This document shows positions 27,241 through 34,907 of a stretch of 64,000 nucleotides of DNA, in pieces. The stretch covers positions 18,282 through 82,281 of the forward strand of contig DKPB01000001.1 of assembly GCA_002471015.1 (NCBI GenBank), given 5' to 3'. Numbering within the stretch: position 1 is the stretch's first letter; every line of letters starts with the position of its first letter. The position numbers were made by a program, and so were the translations under genes. The notes under the pieces are model-generated. The model was not told the DNA's origin and searched no databases. It worked only from the letters and a program-made list of their open reading frames with translations. This stretch comes from Stenotrophomonas sp. UBA7346 (lineage in GTDB: Bacteria > Pseudomonadota > Gammaproteobacteria > Xanthomonadales > Xanthomonadaceae).

Positions 27241-27264
27241 AAAGGCCCCTTACGGGGCCTTTTT
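27241..27264 (+). terminator. Rho-independent terminator
   Basis: Stem AAAGGCCCC-TTAC-GGGGCCTTT followed by TT, 37 bp after the glycine-zipper gene. The A run on the other side may let it also serve the convergent acyltransferase gene. Confidence 0.85.
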
Positions 27265-27284
27265 CATACGCGGGGCGCTGCAGC

Positions 27285-28169
27285 TCAGCCCTGCTGGCCG
27301 AGCATACGGTTGATGTCCTCGTCCTTCTGTTGCCACAGGCCGTTCATCCACTGCTGGAACTGGGCGCGGAAGTTGCGATCTTCCTGGTAATTGCGACCGA
27401 TGAACTCTGCAGGGATTGGCAGCTTGCGCACCAGCACTTTTACTTCCGGCAAGCGATTGGCCATCAGGTCGATCATCGAAGGAATGCCCTTGGGGTAGAC
27501 GATGGTCACGTCCAACAAGGCATGCAGGCCCTTGCCCATTGCATCGAGCACGAACGCCACGCCGCCGGACTTGGGCTTGAGCAGGTGCTTGAACGGCGAA
27601 GACTGGCCGTCATGCTTGTCGCGGGTGAAGCGGGTACCTTCGACGAAGTTCATCACCGCCACGGGGATGCTGGCAAACTTCTCGCAGGCCTTGCGGGTCA
27701 CTTCCATGTCACGCCGCCCCAGCTCCGGGTTCTTCGCGATCTGCTTGCGGGTGTAGCGGCCCATGAACGGGAAATCCAACGCCCACCAGGCCAGGCCCAG
27801 CACCGGCACCCAGAACAACGAGCGCTTCAGGAAGAAGCGCAGCAAGGGGATGCGCCGGTTGAAGACCTTCTGCAGCACCAGGATATCCACCCAGCTCTGG
27901 TGGTTGGCCAGCACCAGGTAGTGGCCATCGCGCTCCAGGTCTGACGCGCCGCTGACCTCGAAGCGGGTGGAGGTGAACATGCCGATCATGGCGCTGTTGA
28001 CACCGATCCAGCTCTCGGCCAGGCCGGTAAGCAGGGGGTTGCAGGCGCGCCGCACCGCACGCAAAGGCAACATCGCCTTGAACAGCGCCACGGCAAACAG
28101 CGGCAGGCAATGTGCCAGCGTGTTGAGGGCAATCAACAGCAGGATCGGAACAACACGCAACCAAACCAT
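27285..28169 (-). CDS. PlsC-type acyltransferase (YihG/LPLAT family)
   Basis: 294 residues from MVWLRVVPILLLIAL; the frame runs 54 codons further upstream without family resemblance. The catalytic NHQSWVD (HxxxxD) lies near residue 91, followed by MNFVEGTRFTR, the second acyltransferase motif, near residue 165. The layout matches E. coli YihG/YjgW-type lysophospholipid acyltransferases that place acyl chains on lysophospholipids or phosphatidylglycerol. Membrane-associated through the N-terminal helices. Confidence 0.87.
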   Translation of the reverse strand: MVWLRVVPILLLIALNTLAHCLPLFAVALFKAMLPLRAVRRACNPLLTGLAESWIGVNSAMIGMFTSTRFEVSGASDLERDGHYLVLANHQSWVDILVLQKVFNRRIPLLRFFLKRSLFWVPVLGLAWWALDFPFMGRYTRKQIAKNPELGRRDMEVTRKACEKFASIPVAVMNFVEGTRFTRDKHDGQSSPFKHLLKPKSGGVAFVLDAMGKGLHALLDVTIVYPKGIPSMIDLMANRLPEVKVLVRKLPIPAEFIGRNYQEDRNFRAQFQQWMNGLWQQKDEDINRMLGQQG

Positions 28170-28510
28170 GACGATACCGGGGCAACCCGTGGACCCAAAG
28201 AAGCACAGGGTAGCAAAATGGCCCGCCGCGGACCTGCCCAATCGGCCCCGGTTGATGGCTGCCGGCGGCACCGTCCCTTCTCGCCCCTCCTGCGGCCAGC
28301 ACCCGGATGCCGTACAACGGATGCCCGGCAACCCGGAAACATGGCCAGCGCACGCAATCCTCCATCCGCGTCATCAGGAAGGGCAGGATCAGCAGCAGGT
28401 GACTGGCATGCCCCCCGCATCGGCGCTGATTGCGACCCCCGGGGCCAGGCCAACGCGTGCAGCAAGCGGCAAGTCACTGCTTGGCGCAGCCGACAATCCC
28501 GTCTGTGCCC
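28170..28510. other. 341-bp region without a recognised gene
   Basis: Short open frames occur on both strands, none with family features, a ribosome-binding site or a plausible composition. I see no repeat, promoter consensus or RNA gene here beyond upstream sequence of the acyltransferase gene. Confidence 0.5.
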
Positions 28511-29464
28511 CTACTTCCAGTCCATCTCACCCTTGGCAACCTTGGCGCTCAGCTCCAGCGAAGCCTCCCCTTCCAGCCCCGGGTAACGCTGTTTCATGGC
28601 CGCCATCAATGCATTGGCACTCTTGGTTTTGGCCGCCTCTTCATCGAAAGCGCGGATGTAGCCGGCGGTGAACTCAACTGCCGCCATGTCCTGCGGCGCG
28701 CCAGCGGCATAGTGGCCCGGAATGACCCGCAGCGGCTCCAGTGCCTGGATCCGCTGCAACGCGGCCAGCCAATCCTGATGCGACTGCGGTGTCTGCGTAT
28801 CAGCCATGAACACATGCGAGCCGGCGTCCACCAGCACCCCACCCATCACCGTCCTGATCGACGGCACCCACAGCACGGTACGGCCGGGGCTGGCGCCGTC
28901 CAGACCGATAACCTGCAGGGTCTGCCCTTCCAACTGCAGGCTGTCACCCTGCAGCGGTGAAGGCACCAACAGGGTTCCCGGTGCGTTCGCGCCCAGCTGC
29001 GGCCCCCAGATCCTGAGCTTTTCGTCCTTGCTGGCCTGGATATGCGCAATGGTCTGTGGCGTGGCCAGTATCTGCGCATCGGGGAAAGCGGCATGCAGCG
29101 TCTCCAGCCCGAAATAGAAATCCGGGTCGCCGTGGCTGATGTAGATCGTGGTCAGCTTCTTGCCGGAGGCCTTGATCATCTCGACCAGCTTGGCCGCATC
29201 GGCGGTGGAGAACTGTGCATCGACCAGCACGGCATCGTTGGCGCCGCTGAGCAACACGGAGGACACCGCGAAGATCCCGTTCTCACCCGGGTTGTAGACC
29301 TGAACTTCCAGCGGTTGCGCGATGCCGCCGCCGGCCGGGCCTTGCGTTGACGGTTGATCGGCGACCGGCGCGACGTCGCCCTCCTTGCTTCCACATGCAG
29401 ACAACATCCCCGCCAGCGCAACCAGCATCACGGTGCGCATTGCCATGACTGCCTTACCCATCAT
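28511..29464 (-). CDS. MBL-fold lipoprotein with degenerate metal site
   Basis: 317 residues from the ATG at 29464, with GGAGAAGG upstream. A lipoprotein signal ends at LSAC. The metallo-beta-lactamase fold is evident (SVLLSGANDAVLVDAQFS, TIYISHGDPDFYFG, VIPGHYAAG). The canonical HxHxDH is here HGDPDF: the second His is Asp and the final His is Phe. The GH of PGH is kept. Metal binding may therefore be partial or altered. Substrate unknown. Confidence 0.82.
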   Translation of the reverse strand: MMGKAVMAMRTVMLVALAGMLSACGSKEGDVAPVADQPSTQGPAGGGIAQPLEVQVYNPGENGIFAVSSVLLSGANDAVLVDAQFSTADAAKLVEMIKASGKKLTTIYISHGDPDFYFGLETLHAAFPDAQILATPQTIAHIQASKDEKLRIWGPQLGANAPGTLLVPSPLQGDSLQLEGQTLQVIGLDGASPGRTVLWVPSIRTVMGGVLVDAGSHVFMADTQTPQSHQDWLAALQRIQALEPLRVIPGHYAAGAPQDMAAVEFTAGYIRAFDEEAAKTKSANALMAAMKQRYPGLEGEASLELSAKVAKGEMDWK

Positions 29465-29737
29465 CCTTCTCCATTTGGTCGATCGCCGGTGCAGCTCGCC
29501 CTTCAGCTTCCCTCTGCAGGGCACAGATGGCGGACCACTACCCTTTGCAGACCGATGCTGAGCCGGACCGCGTTATCGAGGCGTAAAGCAGGCTGCCCAT
29601 GCCATCCATACAGCGAGTCTGGAATCTGGGCACGCCGGCAACCGCCACCATTCCGGCGGGCTCCATCGTCAAGGAGGTTGGGGACAAATCAGCAATCACC
29701 CCGGTGACCTCGACCCGCCGCCGGCAACCCACCGCTA

Positions 29738-30778
29738 TCACGCTGTGCTGAGCACCGGCGCCAGCATCCGGAACGTGCCGGCGTCGGCATCCATCTCCAC
29801 CTTGCCGCCGACCGGCACGATGAACTGCTCCTTGATGTGGCCAATCATCGCGCCGCGGTAGGCCGGGATCTTCAACGGCAGGATGTAGTCGTCGAAGATC
29901 TGGTCCAGGGTCAAGGACCCATAGCCGTCACCCGGCGAACAATCGGTGCACTCACCGAAGATGAAGCCGGCGATCTTGTCCAGCGCGCCCATCAGCTTCA
30001 AGGTGCTGAACATGCGATCGATGCGGTAAGGCGCCTCTGCCACGTCTTCCAGGAACAGGATCTTGCCGGCGAAATCCGGCAGATAGGGCGAACCGGCCAA
30101 GGCCGTGAGCACGGTCAGGTTGCCGCCGATCAACTCGCCTTGCACCTTGCCACCACGGATGGTCAGTGTGCGGTTGTCGCGCGGCACCAGTTCGTCGTCA
30201 CTTTCGCTACGGTTCTGGTACTGCATCAGCTCGCGCTTGAAGAATACGCGTTCGAACTGATCGACATTGAAGCGGTTCCAGCTGCCCGCACCGATCTGCC
30301 CATGGAACATCACCAGCCCGGTTTTGGCATGGATGGCGCAATGCAGTGCGGTGATGTCCGAGTAACCGAGCAGCACCTTGGGATTGGCGCGGATGCGCTC
30401 GTAATCGAGCAGCGGCAGCAGCCGCGCCGCGCCCGAACCGCCACGCACACAAATGATCGCCTTGACCTGCTTGTCGCCGAACATGGCATTCAGATCACCG
30501 GCACGCTCGGCGTCGGTGCCGGCCAGGTGGCCATGGCGTGCGCCGTAATGGGCACCGGTCTTGACCACGAAACCAAAGGCCTCCATGGCTTCCTGCGCCA
30601 ACTGCAGGCTGAGCCGCTCACTGCTGGCCGAGGACGGGCTGACCAGCCCCACCGTGTCACCCTTGGCGAGCCCGGCCGCCAGCAGCTGCCCGCGCGTAGC
30701 CGCCATTGCGCCCTGTATGCCGAGCAGCGGCAAGGTGGCCGCCAGTGCCGTACCGCCAATAAAACGCCGTCTATCCAT
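29738..30778 (-). CDS. ldcA: LD-carboxypeptidase (S66 family) with Tat signal
   Basis: 346 residues from MDRRRFIGG; the longer frame upstream is repeat sequence. A twin-arginine signal (DRRRFIGGTALAATLPLLG) ending at AMA precedes the S66 fold. VGLVSPSS starts the N-domain and the nucleophile Ser sits in LGYSDITALH, as in E. coli LdcA. LdcA cleaves the terminal D-Ala from muropeptide tetrapeptides. The E. coli enzyme is cytoplasmic; a Tat signal predicts a periplasmic or otherwise exported version here. Confidence 0.88.
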   Translation of the reverse strand: MDRRRFIGGTALAATLPLLGIQGAMAATRGQLLAAGLAKGDTVGLVSPSSASSERLSLQLAQEAMEAFGFVVKTGAHYGARHGHLAGTDAERAGDLNAMFGDKQVKAIICVRGGSGAARLLPLLDYERIRANPKVLLGYSDITALHCAIHAKTGLVMFHGQIGAGSWNRFNVDQFERVFFKRELMQYQNRSESDDELVPRDNRTLTIRGGKVQGELIGGNLTVLTALAGSPYLPDFAGKILFLEDVAEAPYRIDRMFSTLKLMGALDKIAGFIFGECTDCSPGDGYGSLTLDQIFDDYILPLKIPAYRGAMIGHIKEQFIVPVGGKVEMDADAGTFRMLAPVLSTA

Positions 30779-30833
30779 GTTGTTGCCTGTTACCGGGAGT
30801 CGGCCCAAGAGTAGCAGCGCACCGCAAGCCAGG

Positions 30834-30856
30834 TAGAGCCGAGCCATGCTCGGCTG
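30834..30856 (+). repeat. SMAG-type repeat, forward copy
   Basis: GTAG plus AGCCGAGCCATGCTCGGCT, a one-base-pair variant of the main SMAG stem (A/T instead of T/A at the stem base). Confidence 0.88.
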
Positions 30857-30880
30857 GGGCTTTATCGACGGCCCCTCCTG

Positions 30881-30903
30881 TAGAGCCGAGCCATGCTCGG
30901 CTG
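30881..30903 (+). repeat. SMAG-type repeat, forward copy
   Basis: Same AGCCGAGCCATGCTCGGCT variant, 47 bp after the previous copy and in the same orientation. Confidence 0.88.
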
Positions 30904-30924
30904 GGGACGTACCGGGAAAGCCTC

Positions 30925-30948
30925 TGCCGAGCATGGCTCGGCACTACA
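30925..30948 (-). repeat. SMAG-type repeat, inverted copy
   Basis: Reverse complement of the TGCCGAGCCATGCTCGGCA version, facing the two forward copies. Confidence 0.88.
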
Positions 30949-30972
30949 TGTTGAGATTTTCTTGTAAGGCCT

Positions 30973-30996
30973 TTGCCGAGCATGGCTCGGCACTAC
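30973..30996 (-). repeat. SMAG-type repeat, inverted copy
   Basis: Second inverted copy, 20 bp before the icmF stop. The four copies fill the 237-bp gap between ldcA and icmF. Confidence 0.88.
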
Positions 30997-31015
30997 ATCG
31001 GTGCCTTTGGCGCGC

Positions 31016-34000
31016 TTACATATTGCGACGATACTCGCCGCCTACGTCGTACAGGGCGTGGCTGATCTGGCCGAGGCTGTGGGTCTTGACGGCCTCGATC
31101 AGCGCTTCGAAGACATTGCGACGGTCGCGCGCGGTCTTCTGCAGGTAGCCCAGGCCGTGACCGTCGTGCACCTCACCGACCGCCGCTGCGCCTTCGATCT
31201 CATGCGCATGCGAGGTCTCCCCCGCCGGCGCCAGCGCATTGCGGTTGCACTGCCAGTTGTGCACGTTCTCGATCTGCTGGCCCTTCTCTTCCTCGGTGGA
31301 GCGGATCAGCTCGATCTCGGTTGCCACTTCGCCGGCATGCTCCTTGGGCAGGAACATGTTGACGCCGACCAGCGGCAGGCTGCCGTCGTGCTTCTTGTGC
31401 TCGTAGTACAGCGATTCTTCCTGGATCTTGCCGCGCTGGTACATGGTATCCATCGCGCCCAGCACGCCACCGCGCTCGCTGATCGCCTCGAACTCCTTGT
31501 ACACCGCCTCCTCGACGATATCGGTGAGCTTGTTGACGATGAAGCTGCCCTGCCACGGGTTCTCGCAGAAGTTCAGCCCCAGCTCCTTGTTGATGATCAT
31601 CTGGATCGCCACCGCGCGGCGCACGCTTTCCTCGGTCGGCGTGGTGATCGCCTCGTCGTAGGCATTGGTGTGCAGGCTGTTGCAGTTGTCGAACAGTGCA
31701 TACAGCGCCTGCAGCGTAGTGCGGATGTCGTTGAACTGGATTTCCTGCGCATGCAGCGAACGGCCGGAGGTCTGGATGTGGTACTTCATCATCTGGCTGC
31801 GCTCATTGGCACCGTAACGCTCGCGCATCGCGCGCGCCCAGATGCGGCGGGCAACGCGGCCGATCACGGTGTACTCCGGGTCCATGCCGTTGGAGAAGAA
31901 GAACGACAGGTTGGGCGCGAAGTCATCGATCTTCATGCCACGCGCCAGGTAGTACTCGACGATGGTGAAGCCATTGGACAGGGTGAAGGCCAACTGGCTG
32001 ATCGGGTTCGCGCCGGCCTCGGCGATGTGATAGCCGGAAATCGACACCGAGTAGAAATTGCGCACCTTGTGGTCGACGAAGTACTGCTGGATATCACCCA
32101 TCATCCGCAGCGCGAACTCGGTGGAGAAGATGCAGGTGTTCTGCGCCTGGTCTTCCTTGAGGATGTCGGCCTGCACGGTGCCACGCACGGTGGACAGGGT
32201 TTCTGCCTTGATCCGCGCATAGGTATCGGCATCCACCATCTGATCGCCGGTGACACCCAGCAGGGCCAGGCCCAGGCCGTTGTTGGTCGGCGGCAACTCA
32301 CCGTGGTACTGCGGACGTGAGCGGCCTTCGAACAGTTTTGCGATCTTCCGCTCGGCCTCGGCCCAGCGCGCCGGGTCTTCGCGCAAGTACTTCTCCACTT
32401 GCTGATCGATGGCAGTGTTCATGAACATCGCCAGGATCATCGGCGCCGGGCCATTGATGGTCATCGACACCGAGGTGGTTGGTGCGCACAGGTCGAAGCC
32501 GGAATACAGCTTCTTCATGTCGTCCAGCGTGGGGATGTTGACGCCGGAGTTGCCGATCTTGCCGTAGATATCCGGGCGCGGCGCCGGGTCTTCGCCATAC
32601 AGGGTGACGCTGTCGAAAGCAGTAGACAGACGCGCGGCCGGCTGGCCAACGCTCAGGTAGTGGAAGCGACGGTTGGTACGCTCGGGGGTGCCCTCACCGG
32701 CAAACATGCGGATCGGGTCTTCGCCGCTGCGGCGATACGGATAGACGCCGCCGGTGTACGGGTAGGAACCGGGCAGGTTTTCCTTCTGCAGGAAGACCAG
32801 CAGCTCGCCCCAGCTGCGATAGGTGGGTGCGGCGATCTTGGGGATCTGCTGGTGGCTCAGCGACTCGTGGTAGTTCTCGACGCGGATGGTTTTGCCGCGC
32901 ACCTGGTATTCGTTGACCGGCTCGGTGATCGACTTCAGCCGGGCCGGCCACTCGCGCAGCAGGCGCAGCGCGTCCGAATCCAGCGATTGCACCGCGTCGT
33001 TGTAACGCTGTCGCAGGATCAGCAGCGAGCGATCCACTGCCTGGGGCTCACCCTCTCCCCCTGCCCCTCTCCCGAGGGGAGAGGGGAGCAACGCATCACC
33101 TGCGTACAGGTCCAGCGTACCCGGCAAGGCGGCATCGCCCAGCTCCTTCAATGCCTGCCAGAGGCTCTGCGCACGCTCGGCCACTTCTGCCTGTGACTCG
33201 ATGCGGGCGTTGATGCTGCGGCCCTGTTCGGCGATTTCGGCCAGGTAGCGCACGCGGCTGCCGGGGATCAGCACCGTCGCGCGCGGCTCCTTGAGCGTGG
33301 TATCGATCTGCGGCGCCAGCGCGGCCTTGGTCCGGTCGCTGAGCAGTCGGCACAGGTTGGCGAACATCCAGCTGATGCCCGGATCGTTGAACTGGCTGGC
33401 AATGGTCGGGTACACCGGCACGTCCTCGTCCTTCATGGCGAAGGCGACGCGGTTGCGCTTCCATTGCTTGCGTACATCGCGCAGTGCATCTTCGGCACCG
33501 CGCTTGTCGAACTTGTTCAATACCACCAGTTCGGCGTAATCGAGCATGTCGATCTTTTCCAGCTGGCTGGGCGCGCCGAAATCGCTGGTCATCACATACA
33601 TCGGGAAATCGACCAGATCGACAATCTCCGAATCGCTCTGACCAATACCGGCGGTCTCGACGATCACCAGATCGAAGTGCAGCGACTTCAGGAAACCGAT
33701 GCAGTCGCGCAGCACCGTATTGATCGCCGCATGCTGGCGGCGGGTCGCCATCGAACGCATATAGACGCGCCTGGAACGCAGCGAGTTCATGCGGATGCGG
33801 TCACCGAGCAACGCGCCACCGGTGCGGCGGCGGGTCGGGTCAACCGAGATCACCGCGATACGCATCTGCGGGAAACTGGCCAGGAAGCGGTTGAGCAGCT
33901 CATCGGTTACCGACGACTTGCCCGCGCCACCGGTGCCGGTGATGCCGATGACGGGAGCACGCCGAGAATGGGGACTCGGGAATGGGGAATCGGTATCCGC

Positions 34001-34603
34001 CTTGGCCCACTGTTTACGAAGCTTTTCCAGCTCAATCTCAGTGAATGAGCCGTTTTCAAATGCGCTAAGCCGGCGCCCAATACCAATTTCATCATTGATG
34101 TCGGGTGAGCTTGCAGCCTCCCATTCCCCATTCTCGACTCTCGACTCCCGCGCACTACCGGCACGCGCCACCACATCCTCGATCATCTCCACCAGGCCCA
34201 TCTTCATGCCGTCGTTGGGGTGGTAGATGCGCTCCACGCCATAAGCCTGCAGCTCGCGGATTTCCTCCGGCGTGATGGTGCCGCCACCACCACCGAATAC
34301 CTTGATATGGCCGGCGCCCTTTTCCTTGAGCATGTCGACCATGTACTTGAAGTACTCCACGTGCCCGCCCTGGTAGGACGACAGTGCAATCGCGTCGGCA
34401 TCTTCCTGCAGCGCCGCGCGCACCACGTCTTCCACGCTGCGGTTGTGGCCGAGGTGGATCACCTCCGCACCCTGCGCCTGGATCAGCCGGCGCATGATGT
34501 TGATCGCCGCGTCATGGCCATCGAACAGACTGGCGGCGGTGACAAAGCGCAGCGGGGTGGTTTCAGGCTGGGCCTGCGGGAGCTGGGAGGCGGGGGTACT
34601 CAT
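31016..34603 (-). CDS. icmF: Fused isobutyryl-CoA mutase IcmF (B12 domain, G-protein chaperone, mutase)
   Basis: 1195 residues. The N-terminal B12 domain has DGHDAA (Asp28-His30) and the FGGGGGTI loop. A MeaB-like GTPase follows with P-loop GITGTGGAGKSS near residue 217 and NKFDKRG. The C-terminal mutase starts at about residue 530 and contains TPERTNRRFHYLS and SISGYHIAEAGAN. The Phe in MFAGEG, where methylmalonyl-CoA mutase has Tyr, fits isobutyryl-CoA as substrate. Such enzymes interconvert isobutyryl- and n-butyryl-CoA. Three segments of repeat DNA are translated in frame in the linkers (about residues 151-162, 204-214 and 504-521). Divergent from a leucine/valine dehydrogenase gene. Confidence 0.92.
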   Translation of the reverse strand: MSTPASQLPQAQPETTPLRFVTAASLFDGHDAAINIMRRLIQAQGAEVIHLGHNRSVEDVVRAALQEDADAIALSSYQGGHVEYFKYMVDMLKEKGAGHIKVFGGGGGTITPEEIRELQAYGVERIYHPNDGMKMGLVEMIEDVVARAGSARESRVENGEWEAASSPDINDEIGIGRRLSAFENGSFTEIELEKLRKQWAKADTDSPFPSPHSRRAPVIGITGTGGAGKSSVTDELLNRFLASFPQMRIAVISVDPTRRRTGGALLGDRIRMNSLRSRRVYMRSMATRRQHAAINTVLRDCIGFLKSLHFDLVIVETAGIGQSDSEIVDLVDFPMYVMTSDFGAPSQLEKIDMLDYAELVVLNKFDKRGAEDALRDVRKQWKRNRVAFAMKDEDVPVYPTIASQFNDPGISWMFANLCRLLSDRTKAALAPQIDTTLKEPRATVLIPGSRVRYLAEIAEQGRSINARIESQAEVAERAQSLWQALKELGDAALPGTLDLYAGDALLPSPLGRGAGGEGEPQAVDRSLLILRQRYNDAVQSLDSDALRLLREWPARLKSITEPVNEYQVRGKTIRVENYHESLSHQQIPKIAAPTYRSWGELLVFLQKENLPGSYPYTGGVYPYRRSGEDPIRMFAGEGTPERTNRRFHYLSVGQPAARLSTAFDSVTLYGEDPAPRPDIYGKIGNSGVNIPTLDDMKKLYSGFDLCAPTTSVSMTINGPAPMILAMFMNTAIDQQVEKYLREDPARWAEAERKIAKLFEGRSRPQYHGELPPTNNGLGLALLGVTGDQMVDADTYARIKAETLSTVRGTVQADILKEDQAQNTCIFSTEFALRMMGDIQQYFVDHKVRNFYSVSISGYHIAEAGANPISQLAFTLSNGFTIVEYYLARGMKIDDFAPNLSFFFSNGMDPEYTVIGRVARRIWARAMRERYGANERSQMMKYHIQTSGRSLHAQEIQFNDIRTTLQALYALFDNCNSLHTNAYDEAITTPTEESVRRAVAIQMIINKELGLNFCENPWQGSFIVNKLTDIVEEAVYKEFEAISERGGVLGAMDTMYQRGKIQEESLYYEHKKHDGSLPLVGVNMFLPKEHAGEVATEIELIRSTEEEKGQQIENVHNWQCNRNALAPAGETSHAHEIEGAAAVGEVHDGHGLGYLQKTARDRRNVFEALIEAVKTHSLGQISHALYDVGGEYRRNM
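33041..33092. repeat. CCCTCTCCC-type palindrome inside icmF
   Basis: CCCCTCTCCC-GAGG-GGAGAGGGG and flanking CCCTCTCCCC, related to the palindromes at 2401 and 2493. It is translated in frame as the segment around LLPSPLGRGAGGEGEPQA, between the G-protein and mutase domains. Confidence 0.8.
33963..33993 (+). repeat. GGGAATGGGGAAT-type repeat inside icmF, arm 1
   Basis: Contains GAGAATGGGGACTCGGGAAT and GGGGAATCGG. It is translated as DTDSPFPSPHSRR. The partner arm in reverse orientation is at 34118-34150. Confidence 0.75.
34118..34150 (-). repeat. GGGAATGGGGAAT-type repeat inside icmF, arm 2
   Basis: Contains CTCCCATTCCCCATTCTCGA and TCTCGACTCCCGC, the inverse of arm 1. It is translated as SRESRVENGEWE. 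The 124 bp between the arms is less GC-rich than its surroundings and encodes the native-looking linker helix. Confidence 0.75.
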
Positions 34604-34907
34604 GGGCCGTGCAACATCCGGTTTCTGTTGAAACCGATCATAGAACCGCCAGCCCTGCAGGTCAGGTTGCAGCGCAGCGTGACCTTTTGCCGGTTTGCGC
34701 TATCGATGGCTACAGCAGACGCCGTTTCCGGCAAAGCGAGCTACCACCGCGGATAGCCCCTGCCTGAACATTCCCTCGGCGGGAATGGATTAGAATGGCG
34801 CATCCGCGACCCGTCACCACCCCGACGAAGTCGCATTTTTTGTTTTCCGGCCAGCCATTTGGCCACACGATCACTGACGTTGTGGCAAACACGCCATCGG
34901 AGCCCGC
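34604..34907. promoter_or_regulatory. 304-bp divergent control region, icmF / leucine dehydrogenase
   Basis: No gene is visible. It holds the inverted repeat CATTCCC-N5-GGGAATG (34769-34787) and, four bases on, TAGAAT (34791-34796), which would serve as a -10 box for the dehydrogenase gene. No good -35 box is paired with it, so an activator is plausible. Both promoters must lie here. Confidence 0.5.
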
